Shown piece after piece: positions 27,511 through 36,823 of a stretch of 64,000 nucleotides of DNA. The stretch covers positions 186,001-250,000 of the forward strand of contig CBFIAR010000001.1 of the NCBI GenBank assembly GCA_965660625.1, given 5' to 3'. The position numbers and the translations under genes were made by a program. The stretch comes from Glaciecola sp965660625 (GTDB lineage Bacteria; Pseudomonadota; Gammaproteobacteria; Enterobacterales; Alteromonadaceae). The notes beneath the pieces were generated by a model, which was not told where the DNA came from, made no database searches, and worked only from the letters and a program-made list of their open reading frames with translations. Each line of letters opens with the position of its first letter. Position 1 is the first letter of the stretch.

Positions 27511-28470
27511 CTAAAGATTGTCGCGACCATGCGGTGAATCGAGATCCATTATAGGACCAGAAGGCACCACTTGCGTTGGATTAATCATCGTATGGCTGAA
27601 ATAGTAGTGTCTTTTTATATGGTCAAAATTGGTCGTTGCTTTAACGCCCGTCACCTGAAAAAGCTCTTTTAAATAACCGGAGATTGCTGGATAGTCAGCA
27701 ATGCGGCGTAAATTGCATTTAAAATGCCCAACATAAACCAGGTCAAAACGAACTAAAGTTGTAAACAAACGCCAATCAGCCTCGGTAATCTGACTGCCAA
27801 GTAAAAAACGTTTTGCACTTAACGTTTCTTCTAAAAAATCCAAACCTTCGAACAATGCGAAAAGTGCTTCCTCATAAGCCACTTGCGTCGTGGCAAAACC
27901 CGCTTTGTAGACACCATTATTGATGCGGTGATAAACATAATCATTTATTTCATCAATACTACCCTTGAGAGCATTGGGATAATAATCGTCATGATTACCC
28001 GTCAAATCGTTAAACGCTGTGTTAAAAATGCGAATTATCTCAGCGGATTCATTATTTACAATTTGATTAGTCTTTTTATCCCACAACACTGGCACGGTGA
28101 CTCGCGTAGTGATGTCTGACTGAGCTTTGGTGTATATTTCATAAATGTACTTCGATCCAAATAAATGGTCTTCCGTTGCCCCATCATATCCACCGAACAC
28201 CCACCCATTTTCCAACATATCTGGACTCACAACAGATACCGATATGTGTGACTCCAACTCTTTTAGTGCTCTAAAAATTAACGTCCTGTGCGCCCACGGA
28301 CAGGCTAAACTGACAAATAAATGATAACGACCTGATTCGGGCGTAAATTTTGCGCCAGCGTCACTGCTTATTGTATTTCTAAATGCAGAATCTTGACGAA
28401 CAAATTTGCCATTACTCTTTTTTGTGTCGTACCATTGGTCTTGCCAAACACCATCGACTAATAAACCCAT
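27511..28470 (-). CDS. yqjG: Glutathionyl-hydroquinone reductase (Xi-class glutathione transferase)
   Basis: Reduces glutathionylated hydroquinones with glutathione. The 319-residue protein has the Xi-class active-site motif SLACPWAHRTLI with the nucleophilic cysteine near residue 58, and the C-terminal helical domain (ADWRLFTTLVRFDLVYVGHFKCN) that characterises the family. It leads a two-gene unit with the pirin gene. It is divergent from tcdA, with a 167-bp shared control region. Confidence 0.92.
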   Translation of the reverse strand: MGLLVDGVWQDQWYDTKKSNGKFVRQDSAFRNTISSDAGAKFTPESGRYHLFVSLACPWAHRTLIFRALKELESHISVSVVSPDMLENGWVFGGYDGATEDHLFGSKYIYEIYTKAQSDITTRVTVPVLWDKKTNQIVNNESAEIIRIFNTAFNDLTGNHDDYYPNALKGSIDEINDYVYHRINNGVYKAGFATTQVAYEEALFALFEGLDFLEETLSAKRFLLGSQITEADWRLFTTLVRFDLVYVGHFKCNLRRIADYPAISGYLKELFQVTGVKATTNFDHIKRHYYFSHTMINPTQVVPSGPIMDLDSPHGRDNL

Positions 28471-28637
28471 GTTAAATTCCTCATATTTACTGATGTTAGT
28501 TGATGAGACAATTAAAACACTTATTTAATTGAACGTAACTCGCTTAAAATAGCAAGTTATATTCGAATTTTTAGAACCTTTTGACGTTAGAAAAAGAATA
28601 CATCAACGCTTCATGATAGGATGATAAACAAAACCTT

Positions 28638-29420
28638 ATGACAACAGCAAATACCGCCACTCAATTCTCAGGGCTGTCTCGATTATATGGCAGCAGCGGC
28701 CTAATGAAATTACAGAATGCAAATATTGCCGTTGTTGGCATTGGTGGCGTTGGGTCTTGGAGCGCTGAGGCATTAGCGCGCACCGCAGTAGGTAATATCA
28801 CCTTGATTGATCTGGATGATATTGCGCTCAGCAATGTAAATAGACAACTGCACGCACTATCATCGACGATAGAAGCCTCAAAAGTAGAGGTAATGAAGCA
28901 GCGTATTCTCGACATTAATCCTCAATGCAATGTGACAGCAATCGAAGATTTTGTGACGACAGAGACGCTTCAAGCTTATATTACGACATCTTTCGACGTT
29001 GTCATCGATGCCGTTGACAGTATAAAAGCAAAAGCCGCAATGATCGCCTTTTGCAAGCGCAACAAAATAAAAATAGTCACAGTTGGTGGTGCCGGAGGTC
29101 AATTAGACCCTTTGAAAATCACCTGCAACGATTTAGCTAAAACTATTCAAGATCCGCTAGCTGCAAAACTACGCTCCGAACTGCGCCGATTTTATCATTT
29201 CAGTAAAAACGCCAAGCGCAACTTTGGGGTTGAATGTGTTTATTCCACTGAGCAATTACGATATCCACAAAGCGATGGCAGCATAAGCTTTGAAAAAGGC
29301 CAGCAGCAAGGTGCAGGTAAAATGGATTGTGCTACCGGCTTTGGTGCTTTTGTTGGGGTAACAGCGACATTCGGCTTTGTCGCAGCAACGAGAGCGATAC
29401 AGTTTGTGCTTGGCCGTTAA
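28638..29420 (+). CDS. tcdA: tRNA threonylcarbamoyladenosine dehydratase
   Basis: ATP-dependent E1-like enzyme that cyclises t6A at position 37 of tRNAs to ct6A. The 260-residue protein has the nucleotide-binding VVGIGGVGSWSAEALARTAVG, the acidic IDLDDI, the NRQLHAL motif and the C-terminal hydrophobic segment (GAFVGVTATFGFVAATRAI) seen in E. coli TcdA (CsdL). It is convergent with the next gene, only 7 bp away. Confidence 0.93.
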   Translation: MTTANTATQFSGLSRLYGSSGLMKLQNANIAVVGIGGVGSWSAEALARTAVGNITLIDLDDIALSNVNRQLHALSSTIEASKVEVMKQRILDINPQCNVTAIEDFVTTETLQAYITTSFDVVIDAVDSIKAKAAMIAFCKRNKIKIVTVGGAGGQLDPLKITCNDLAKTIQDPLAAKLRSELRRFYHFSKNAKRNFGVECVYSTEQLRYPQSDGSISFEKGQQQGAGKMDCATGFGAFVGVTATFGFVAATRAIQFVLGR

Positions 29421-29427
29421 AGTTAAT

Positions 29428-30093
29428 TCATGTATTTGCGGCGGCCTTGTCCGCTCGATGCTGCTTCACATCAAAGACCAACGCAATTGCCAACCAAATA
29501 CAGACAATACAGACCAATAGCGCGGTATTCTCTGCCATCGCCATCACTTGCTCACTTAGCACTGCAGTACCCGCTATTAGCAATAAATAATAAGGCAAGT
29601 TTAGAAAGCCGGCCAAACCAATTACTTTAGGTGACTTTAGCTGATTGCCCTGTGAAAACATGAAAAATGCGAGAGAATTAATATGTATCATGGCCAGCAA
29701 CAAATGCTTAAGCTTCGTCTTCTTTTCCTCAACTTGCTCGCCTTGCTTAAATGAGTGTTTACGTGAAGCCCTTCCAAGCATAAAGTTGATCAGAGAGCCT
29801 AATGTTGCTGCCACGACCATGCATAGCGTTAGATAAACAACATCCATTGCGCTCGGTTTTGCGCCAACCACTAAAATCACCGCGAAAAACTGCCCTGGAA
29901 AGTAAAAACCAACGTAAATAATCGACTCTAGTAGAATAATAAGAAAAATTATGAAGAAAAACCCTTTTTGCATGTTGTCCTGAAGCGATTCTAAAATGCT
30001 CATTCCTGGCGGGATGACGCCAAAATGCACCAACACGCTGATGAGTAAGAGTGCAATTAGAGCGGAAAGAGGAAGGAAAGCTGCATATTTCAT
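29428..30093 (-). CDS. DedA/VTT-family membrane protein
   Basis: A 221-residue integral membrane protein with about five hydrophobic segments. The patterns LLESIIYVGFYFPGQFFAVILVVGA and LGSLINFMLGR correspond to the DedA signature regions (acidic residue and Pro-Gly turn, then G-x-x-x-x-Y/F-x-x-G-R). DedA proteins are linked to lipid-carrier flipping and membrane homeostasis. The C-terminal half lacks the usual strongly conserved RF-P-R segment, so it is a divergent member. Confidence 0.65.
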   Translation of the reverse strand: MKYAAFLPLSALIALLLISVLVHFGVIPPGMSILESLQDNMQKGFFFIIFLIILLESIIYVGFYFPGQFFAVILVVGAKPSAMDVVYLTLCMVVAATLGSLINFMLGRASRKHSFKQGEQVEEKKTKLKHLLLAMIHINSLAFFMFSQGNQLKSPKVIGLAGFLNLPYYLLLIAGTAVLSEQVMAMAENTALLVCIVCIWLAIALVFDVKQHRADKAAANT

Positions 30094-30332
30094 AGTTTGC
30101 CAGTAAAAAGTGATTTATGCATAGATTACGCTATGCTTCGTAGTAGGATCATCCTGACAAAGCGCTAAATTTGACCAACTCAGTCTACTGAAAATACATA
30201 TAACGTCAGTGACTCAAGTACAGCGATACGATTCAAACCGTCCTTTAATATCATAAAGTACTGGTTCCATAGTACCTAATTAACTTAGACTCACATGTCG
30301 GTAAACAAAACACAGAGAAGGAAGCACATAAG

Positions 30333-31247
30333 TTGTATAGGCCTAAAACAACCATCGAACAATGGCGTATTTTACAAGCTGTTGTTGACCATGGCGGATA
30401 CGCTCAAGCAGCACAAAAGCTCAATAAGTCACAATCGTCTCTTAATCATGCCGTCGCAAAGTTACAGAGTATGTTAGCCGTTAAATTACTTGAGGTTATT
30501 GGCCGCAAGGCTGTATTGACTGAAGCCGGTGAAGTTATGTTGAGGCGCTCAAGGTACTTAACACAGAATGTTGAAGATCTTGAATCACTTGCCATCAATA
30601 TTAATCAAGATTGGGAACCAGAAATTAAGCTTGTTGTAGACTTAGCTTTTCCTAGAGAACTCTTGTACCCCGCGTTAAGAGAATTCTTACCACAGTCAAG
30701 GGGCAGTCGCTTGCAGGTTATTGACCACGTCCTAACCGGAACAGAAGAAACTATTATCCAGCATAAAGCCGATCTTGTGATTAACATGCACGTCCCTAAA
30801 GGCTTTTTAGGAGAACCTATTGCTACAGTTGAATTCCTTTTAGTATGCCACCCTGAGCACGTTCTCGCTTCATTGCAGCAACCCATTGACTCAAACGCCC
30901 TTGCACAGCAACTCCAGATCGTTATAAAAGACTCATCTTTGTCCCCTGACGAGAAATCAGGATGGCTGAAATCAGAAAATCGATGGACCGTCAGTCAGTT
31001 TGATACCGCTATCGATTTACTACTGCAAAAACTTGGGTTTTGCTGGATACCTCAACACAAAGTAAAAGCATTAATCGACGAAAGGAAACTAGTGAGCCTG
31101 CCCGTACAAGGCAGTCAATTTAAGCAAATGACGGCCTTTTTAATTTGCCCCACGCCGGACAATAAGGGACCTGGGACCAAATTATTAGAGACTCTTATTT
31201 TACATCATCGTCAAATTGATTTACCGTCTTCCCTATATAACGATTAA
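30333..31247 (+). CDS. LysR-family transcriptional regulator
   Basis: A 304-residue regulator with an N-terminal winged helix (residues about 6-66: WRILQAVVDHGGYAQAAQKLNKSQSSLNHAVAKLQ) and a C-terminal substrate-binding domain. The start is TTG at 30333: GAAGGAAG lies about 10 bases upstream and no in-frame ATG exists between it and an upstream stop. It is followed after 21 bp by a small gene of unknown function on the same strand. The target genes and ligand cannot be inferred from the surroundings. Confidence 0.88.
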   Translation: MYRPKTTIEQWRILQAVVDHGGYAQAAQKLNKSQSSLNHAVAKLQSMLAVKLLEVIGRKAVLTEAGEVMLRRSRYLTQNVEDLESLAININQDWEPEIKLVVDLAFPRELLYPALREFLPQSRGSRLQVIDHVLTGTEETIIQHKADLVINMHVPKGFLGEPIATVEFLLVCHPEHVLASLQQPIDSNALAQQLQIVIKDSSLSPDEKSGWLKSENRWTVSQFDTAIDLLLQKLGFCWIPQHKVKALIDERKLVSLPVQGSQFKQMTAFLICPTPDNKGPGTKLLETLILHHRQIDLPSSLYND

Positions 31248-31268
31248 TTTGGATATGTTTGAGTCAAT

Positions 31269-31676
31269 ATGGAACAACAAGCCTTAAATCAACTAATGCG
31301 CGAAAGTGCTCTTGATGCGATAAAAACCAGTCGAGAAGAATTCACTATTGAGTTGGACTTTTCCCCTGAAAGCATTGCATTGGTTGATACTGTAATTTTA
31401 AAGTTTTTAGATACATATAATGACCAAGCGCTTGAGGACAAAGCGGTGTTTACTATATGTAATATCTACGGTGCGTACATTGGTGAAACATTTCGCAAGC
31501 TCGCTGGCGGACAATGGCAGTATAATTTGCAAGACGAGGAAGCCCCCTCAATCATGTTAATGTATCAGGAAAAAACGTTTGCATTCGCTGGTATTTGCTA
31601 TGAGCGTTTAGTTAATGACAGCAGCGTTAGCGTTCAGCATTACTTTAATGAAGCACTTGGTAGCGCCACGCAATAA
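31269..31676 (+). CDS. Conserved-looking hypothetical protein, 135 aa
   Basis: I do not recognise this family. It is an acidic soluble protein without a signal peptide or membrane segment. Two features stand out: a central segment VFTICNIYGAYIGETFRKLAGGQW, with the Tyr-Gly-Ala-Tyr-x-Gly-Glu pattern seen in some small DUF families of plasmid and chromosomal origin, and Trp/Tyr residues after it. It is probably co-transcribed with the LysR regulator gene 21 bp upstream and is convergent with the next gene. Confidence 0.6.
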   Translation: MEQQALNQLMRESALDAIKTSREEFTIELDFSPESIALVDTVILKFLDTYNDQALEDKAVFTICNIYGAYIGETFRKLAGGQWQYNLQDEEAPSIMLMYQEKTFAFAGICYERLVNDSSVSVQHYFNEALGSATQ

Positions 31677-31703
31677 AAAACGAATACAATGACGGCAGTG
31701 GCA

Positions 31704-32174
31704 TTAAGAATTCAGTCGCCAGTCGGCAAGCATAATCCTCATATGCTTGCTCCTTATTAAATACCAAGCGAACAATAACACTGAAAATAAGGTTAATGCC
31801 GTCGGCCAAGCAAAGGCAAAATGTTGAGCCCGCAGGATATAAAGCTGAATTATGAGATCTGAAGCAATGAGGTAAGCCAGCACCGCCGGTACACCTATGT
31901 AAAAAGCCCCTTTGCCCGCTTTCCATATACGCTCCCGAAAACCTACGAAAAGCAGTGTCAATATGGCAGGTATTGCCGTTAATAAAGAAAGATAGAACTG
32001 ATATTTTAGTGGATAAAATATGCTCAGTAATAAGCCTCCGTCCTGCCTAAACGAAAGTGACGCAATGAACACAACGATACCTCTAGCTAAAAAGCACAGG
32101 CACAAAAAAAACAGCCATGGTGGTTTTACGCGTCCAGCTTCATCGTATTTATGTAATGGCAGTTTTAATTTCAT
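31704..32174 (-). CDS. DUF2919 family inner-membrane protein (YfeZ-like)
   Basis: A 156-residue protein that begins with the family hallmark LHKYDEAGRVKPPWLFFLCL and has four hydrophobic segments. The related E. coli protein is YfeZ, of unknown function. It is transcribed alone, convergent with the 135-aa gene. Confidence 0.75.
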   Translation of the reverse strand: MKLKLPLHKYDEAGRVKPPWLFFLCLCFLARGIVVFIASLSFRQDGGLLLSIFYPLKYQFYLSLLTAIPAILTLLFVGFRERIWKAGKGAFYIGVPAVLAYLIASDLIIQLYILRAQHFAFAWPTALTLFSVLLFAWYLIRSKHMRIMLADWRLNS

Positions 32175-32266
32175 GGTTTGAAAGTATAGGCAAATACTGA
32201 AACATCAAGGTTTACATTATAGTATATATTAATCTCTTGTGATTAAGCCTGTTAGCTTAAGCAAAA

Positions 32267-32297
32267 AAACCAGCAAGCAATAATTGATTGCTGGTTT
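32267..32297 (-). terminator. Rho-independent terminator downstream of the DUF4397-type pseudogene
   Basis: AAACCAGCAA and TTGCTGGTTT pair over 10 bp. On the minus strand the stem runs into seven T. It lies 34 bp beyond the TAG at 32331-32333, which supports that TAG as the original end of the gene. Confidence 0.85.
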
Positions 32298-32330
32298 AAT
32301 TTTCACGCCATTATTATTTCACTGCTAAGG

Positions 32331-33854
32331 CTAATTAGGTGATTGAAGCTCCCATTGCATAGTGACTTCATTTTCAACCTGAGCGTCCTCGGTTAAAATC
32401 AAAAATAAAGGTTCACTGTCCTCATCCAAAATCAATTCATCTTGGGTCAGTATAATATCGGTTCCATCTATTTCGGCAACAGCAAAAACTTGGTAAGTAT
32501 TGTTTCATAAAAACAAGGTCTGTTGGTTCCCAAAAACGACCGAAGGATTTGCATCTGCAGTAGAAATAATTTCATCACTTTTAACAAAATATACGCTGAT
32601 CCGAGTGAAATCCTGACTATCAACTAAATTGATTACTTTTATTTGATGCTCAAAGATACTGCTTCCCTCTGAATTCGTGCTTTGCAGTGTGCGAAGAACT
32701 GGCTTATAAGCATCGACAATACCGTCATCATTTTCGTCGACGTTTCCATCTCCGTCTTCATCTACAGCCTCTTCCTGAGTATAGTAAAAAATTGTTTTGT
32801 AAGTATTTTCAGGCAAACTGAGCAATTGATTGGCAAACAGCTTTTCTTGTGTGTCCGCATCTATAATCCGAACACTAAAATCACCGTCATTTTTGTCCAA
32901 TGCAGCACTAAATTGATTCGAAGGTAAACCAGTGATTTCGGGCTCAATTGACGCAGCATCAGTATATATATCGACAGTTCCTGAATAGTTTGGGAGTAAA
33001 TCACTTTGCTGCATTCCATTGAAAAATCGGACTCTTGCCTCAGAATCATCATCAGGTAAGTTAATGGTCGTACTGCTTGAGAGTAAATCCAAAACAATAG
33101 GTGAGCTCCCTACTCCGGTATTATCCCGCAATGCTAGGATGTATTGAGTAGTAAAACTAAATGTCACTTCACTTGATTGATAAACCACATCGGTTTCCCC
33201 AGCAAGTGTCGCGTAAAAAACGTATTGCGATTGTTCAAACTTATGATTTTCTGACAGCCCTTCTGGAACGTATGATCCGATTAATTCAGCTTCATTAAAT
33301 GTTTCATCTGACTCAGACAAATAAATGTCAAAGGTGGCTCCTTCATTTGTAATATTCAGTACTCGAATATTAAATAAATCAAGATCATCATCCTCATCAT
33401 CGTCAACAATAGGAATATCAAAATTAAGAATTTGGGGCGCTTGAACATCTCCTGAAAAAACAATGAAATGTATATTTTCATTGTTAATTTTTAGTTCTTC
33501 TTGGCTCAACAACGTCAGATCAGCTCGCGCAGCGCTATCCTCTTCTTGCCAACCTAATTCTACAGTATATGTATTAGAGGGTAGTTGCTTGTTGGTCGTT
33601 GTCTCGCCAAAACGAACGGATGAATAAGTTATTTCAACTTCATCGTCGGGATCTGCATCAACGTCCTCGTCTACGGTCAAAAAGATAGCAGGCGCATTTG
33701 GCGATGCATTGTAGAGTTTGATGTAGCCATCTTAGCCCTCAGAGCTATCTGAACCGCAGGCTGTCAGTCCGGTAATAGAGAGTGCAACACATAATATTTG
33801 AGCAAAGCGAGTCAATTCGCCTCTTTGTTGATTGAGTTGTTGATTGAGTTCCAT
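32331..33854 (-). pseudogene. DUF4397-type lipoprotein gene interrupted by two in-frame stop codons
   Basis: One continuous frame of 508 codons runs from an ATG at 33854 (AGGA 6-7 bases upstream) to TAG at 32331-32333. It is broken only by TAA at 33732-33734 and TGA at 32505-32507. The first 40 residues form a lipoprotein signal (ILCVALSITGLTACGSDSSEG) that ends at the TAA. Directly after it the DUF4397-like domain starts (DGYIKLYNASPNAPAIFLTV). After the TGA the frame continues with NNTYQVFAVAEIDGTDIILT. Aspartate-rich loops (VDEDGDGNVDENDDGIVDAY) resemble calcium-binding repeats. Each stop is one base from a sense codon. The part between them, 391 residues, remains open but would lack export signal and lipid anchor. 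A CpxR-like box lies 156 bp upstream. Confidence 0.82.
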
Positions 33855-34154
33855 TTTTATTCCTATGATTAAGTCGTTTGCTCGTTGCAAAACACCTTAC
33901 CGGTATAGGCGTTTTACTCCAGAACAATAGCGCAAGGTCAGGCAGAGATTGGTATAAAGCCTGACGGTGTCACATCATAGGTCTATGAATAGGTGAATAA
34001 GTTCTCTTTCTTTACACTTCTTTACATTACTTGACACTGCTTGGCAGAGAGAGAAGAGGCGTAAAGAGAATAGGCATAAAGTGGCTTTCGTATTCGTTGT
34101 ATTTAGGCTGTTTTAGACTTCAGGCTTAAAGAAAGCATCATGTCATTTAACACT
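33855..34154. other. 300-bp control region upstream of the broken lipoprotein gene
   Basis: It contains three 9-bp direct repeats with an exact 10-bp period at 34008-34036 (listed separately) and the ribosome site of the broken gene. I find no open frame of interest and no terminator for the TPR gene that ends at 34155. Confidence 0.5.
34008..34036 (-). promoter_or_regulatory. CpxR-type box within three 10-bp-spaced direct repeats
   Basis: On the minus strand the repeats read TGTCAAGTA, TGTAAAGAA and TGTAAAGAA, starting every 10 bases. The last two include GTAAA-N5-GTAAA (34011-34025), the E. coli CpxR consensus. Direct repeats at one helical turn are the usual target of OmpR/PhoB-class response regulators. 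The site lies about 156 bp upstream of the broken lipoprotein gene, a typical kind of target for envelope-stress control. No cpx genes are in the window. Confidence 0.5.
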
Positions 34155-35060
34155 TCATCTAAATCGATGCATGCCCGTAAAAATAGAATTTTTCATATCC
34201 ACCAAGTGAGGTTTCCAATCGATTACGGTTTGTTGTAGTTCATCAGCTCGTTCTAAGCGTTGATAAAAGCGTCCTTTTGCATAGTAATACCAAGCATGTA
34301 CAAGCGGCACATCGACTTCTTTGCGTGCACCATCTAATTCACTTATAACGCGTTCAGCGTCGTAAAATTGACCACTGGCTAGCAAGGAAGTAAACACACT
34401 AATTAGCGACGCATATTTAGTAGCACCTTGATAATGAGGTAAGCCAATTTCATAGGTCTTTTGAAATTGCTCTGTGGCTAAAACGTGTTGACCTATGCGC
34501 CCATATATCAAGCCGATATTGTTATGAATATGGGCAATAGTCGGTGCGTCTCGGCGTAATGAGTATAGTTCTAAGATATCAAACAAGCGCTTTAGCTTTT
34601 GGCCTTCGTCAATGCTGGCTTCACAATACGTCATCAAGCCTAGTTCCGAGCTCAAACTAATATCATCAAATTTTCCCAGTGAAAGCTCTTTTGCTTGTTG
34701 ATAAAAATCGCAGCGGCGCTTATCTTCCTTGACATCAAAAAGGAAACCTTTTTGATACACTGCGAGCGCGTAAGATTCTTCACTTTGTTTGGCATTTGGA
34801 TCCGCGATAACTTTATCAACGGTGGCTTCAGCTTGACTATAGTTTCCATTGCAGATTTGCCAGTGAATTTTTTCGAGCTGAAGCTGAAAACGTTGAGAAT
34901 GGCTAATGCTAGTATTCGTTAAATATTCGTCTAACTTTGGAGTGTTGTCATCACTTGGGCAAGCAAACGTACTCACTTTTACGGCTTGAATAAATCTATC
35001 AAGTTCATCTAATTCTAGAGCATCAAACAACCATATAGATGCATTACTTATACTCAGCAC
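34155..35060 (-). CDS. TPR-rich protein of unknown role, start uncertain and possibly truncated
   Basis: The open frame gives 301 residues of helical TPR-like repeats (for example AHIHNNIGLIYGRIGQHVLATEQFQKTYEIG near residue 190). It resembles the sensor part of Alteromonadales signalling proteins, but no GGDEF, kinase or HTH domain follows. The only start available is GTG 35060, with no ribosome site before it, and an in-frame stop lies at 35091-35093. No signal peptide is present although such proteins usually have one. It could be a 5'-damaged gene. It faces away from rimO. Confidence 0.5.
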   Translation of the reverse strand: MLSISNASIWLFDALELDELDRFIQAVKVSTFACPSDDNTPKLDEYLTNTSISHSQRFQLQLEKIHWQICNGNYSQAEATVDKVIADPNAKQSEESYALAVYQKGFLFDVKEDKRRCDFYQQAKELSLGKFDDISLSSELGLMTYCEASIDEGQKLKRLFDILELYSLRRDAPTIAHIHNNIGLIYGRIGQHVLATEQFQKTYEIGLPHYQGATKYASLISVFTSLLASGQFYDAERVISELDGARKEVDVPLVHAWYYYAKGRFYQRLERADELQQTVIDWKPHLVDMKNSIFTGMHRFR

Positions 35061-35137
35061 AAATTTATCATAGGAGATGTAAGTTTCGATTCAACTCACA
35101 AGCCTGTTTGGCACTATGTGTTCTTGCATTAATCCGC

Positions 35138-35143
35138 TATAAT
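35138..35143 (+). promoter_or_regulatory. rimO: Probable -10 box of the rimO promoter
   Basis: A perfect TATAAT in the context CCGCTATAATGCGCGC lies 120 bp before the rimO ATG. No good -35 hexamer is found at 16-18 bp, so this is a prediction from the -10 only. Confidence 0.4.
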
Positions 35144-35263
35144 GCGCGCAAAAATGGCTTGAATCTGAATGCACCAATATTCGTTGATGGAGCCCTAACA
35201 ACATTTCATGAAATAAAAGACACCGCGGCTTCAGAAGCGGTACTTCGAGCAAGGGCAAATTAA

Positions 35264-36709
35264 ATGACAGTCAAACAATTCAATCCAAAACAAACAACGA
35301 CGATGGATGGTCCAAAACAAATCATTCAAGAGCAGTCGATACAAGTGAAACAGCTTGATAGCGCAGCAGAAACAACCAAAATCGGATTTGTATCACTGGG
35401 TTGTCCAAAGAATCTCGTCGATTCAGAACGTATTTTGACGCAGTTGCGAATTGAAGGTTATGACGTTGTATCAACCTATAAAGATGCGGCCTTAGTTATC
35501 GTTAATACCTGCGGCTTCATCGATTCTGCGGTGCAAGAATCACTGGATACTATCGGTGAGGCGCTGGCAGAGAATGGTAAAGTAATTGTTACCGGCTGTT
35601 TAGGTATTAAAGAAGATGACATTCGTGAGGTGCATCCAAACGTATTGTCTATTACTGGGCCTCACGCCTATGAAGAAGTCGTTAACCAAGTTCACGAACA
35701 TTTACCCAAGCCTGAATTTAATCCCTTTCTGAACTTAGTACCTGACCACGGCGTAAAGCTAACGCCAAAACACTTTGCTTATCTGAAGATTTCAGAAGGG
35801 TGTAATCACCGCTGCACTTTTTGTATTATCCCTTCGATGCGCGGCGATTTAGTCAGTCGCCCTGTGGGTCAAGTGCTCAGTGAAGCGAAACGATTGAAAG
35901 CGGCTGGTGTTAACGAACTTCTCGTTATTTCTCAAGACACCAGTGCGTATGGCGTTGACGTAAAATACAAAACAGATTTTTGGGACGGCATGCCGGTTAA
36001 GACGCACATGCAGCAACTGTGCGAGAAACTGGGCGAGATGGATATGTGGGTTAGGCTGCATTATGTTTACCCTTATCCACATGTTGATGATCTGATCCCT
36101 CTCATGGCTGAAGGGAAGATATTACCTTATTTAGATATTCCATTTCAGCACGCAAACAAACGAATTCTGCGTTTGATGAAGCGACCCGGAAGTGCAGATA
36201 GAACCATTGAACGCATTAGGAAATGGCGAGAAGTTTGCCCAGAGTTGGTTATTCGCTCAACCTTCATTGTTGGTTTTCCTGGCGAAACCGAGGAAGAGTT
36301 TGAAGAATTACTGACCTTCTTAGAAGAAGCACAGCTAGACCGCGTTGGCTGTTTTAAATATTCTCCAGTAGATGGAGCGAAAGCAAACGACTTGCCTGAC
36401 CCTATTGATGAAGGTATCAAAGATAGTCGCTTACAGCGCTTTATGGAAGTGCAATCGCAAATAAGCAAACAACGACTGCAGAACAGAATAGGCAAAGAAT
36501 ACAACATCGTTATCGATTCTGTTGATGCAGAAGGTGCTGTCGGACGTACGTTTGGTGATGCTCCTGAAATAGACGGTGTTGTGCATCTAAACGGTGTATT
36601 TGATGTTCAGCCAGGCCAACGTTTATGGGCTGAAATCATTCATGCCGACGAACATGATTTGTGGGCTGTGCCGGTTGAAGATGACGAAGCTGAGATACAA
36701 GAAGCGTAA
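35264..36709 (+). CDS. rimO: Ribosomal protein S12 methylthiotransferase
   Basis: Radical-SAM enzyme that adds a methylthio group to the conserved aspartate of ribosomal protein S12. The order is an N-terminal UPF0004 domain (KIGFVSLGCPKNLVDSERI, residues about 41-59), the radical-SAM CxxxCxxC in GCNHRCTFCIIPSMRG and a C-terminal TRAM domain. At 481 residues it has a roughly 30-residue Gln/Thr-rich N-terminal extension compared with E. coli RimO (441). A second ATG at codon 14 is possible. AGGG lies 9-12 bases before the first ATG. Confidence 0.95.
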   Translation: MTVKQFNPKQTTTMDGPKQIIQEQSIQVKQLDSAAETTKIGFVSLGCPKNLVDSERILTQLRIEGYDVVSTYKDAALVIVNTCGFIDSAVQESLDTIGEALAENGKVIVTGCLGIKEDDIREVHPNVLSITGPHAYEEVVNQVHEHLPKPEFNPFLNLVPDHGVKLTPKHFAYLKISEGCNHRCTFCIIPSMRGDLVSRPVGQVLSEAKRLKAAGVNELLVISQDTSAYGVDVKYKTDFWDGMPVKTHMQQLCEKLGEMDMWVRLHYVYPYPHVDDLIPLMAEGKILPYLDIPFQHANKRILRLMKRPGSADRTIERIRKWREVCPELVIRSTFIVGFPGETEEEFEELLTFLEEAQLDRVGCFKYSPVDGAKANDLPDPIDEGIKDSRLQRFMEVQSQISKQRLQNRIGKEYNIVIDSVDAEGAVGRTFGDAPEIDGVVHLNGVFDVQPGQRLWAEIIHADEHDLWAVPVEDDEAEIQEA

Positions 36710-36716
36710 TATAAAC

Positions 36717-36736
36717 AAGGGAGCTATAGCTCCCTT
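36717..36736. terminator. Probable terminator hairpin after rimO
   Basis: AAGGGAGC and GCTCCCTT pair perfectly around TATA, 8 bp after the rimO stop. The following T-run is weak (ATTGA), so termination may be inefficient. Confidence 0.6.
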
Positions 36737-36823
36737 ATTGACTTACCTATTAACTTGCTCATTGGCTAGCTTACCCACTTTATCTATGCCTGACGGCGCA
36801 AGCAAAGCCACGCAGAGATGACG

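Noticed and set aside
32505..32507. TGA read as selenocysteine
   Set aside because: A second, different stop (TAA) interrupts the same gene, no SECIS-like hairpin was evident after the TGA, and the family has no selenoproteins that I know of. Mutation is simpler.
35039..35263. 74-codon open frame ending directly before the rimO ATG, in the same frame
   Set aside because: It contains the likely rimO promoter, has no ribosome site and an unconvincing composition. It is probably untranslated leader DNA.
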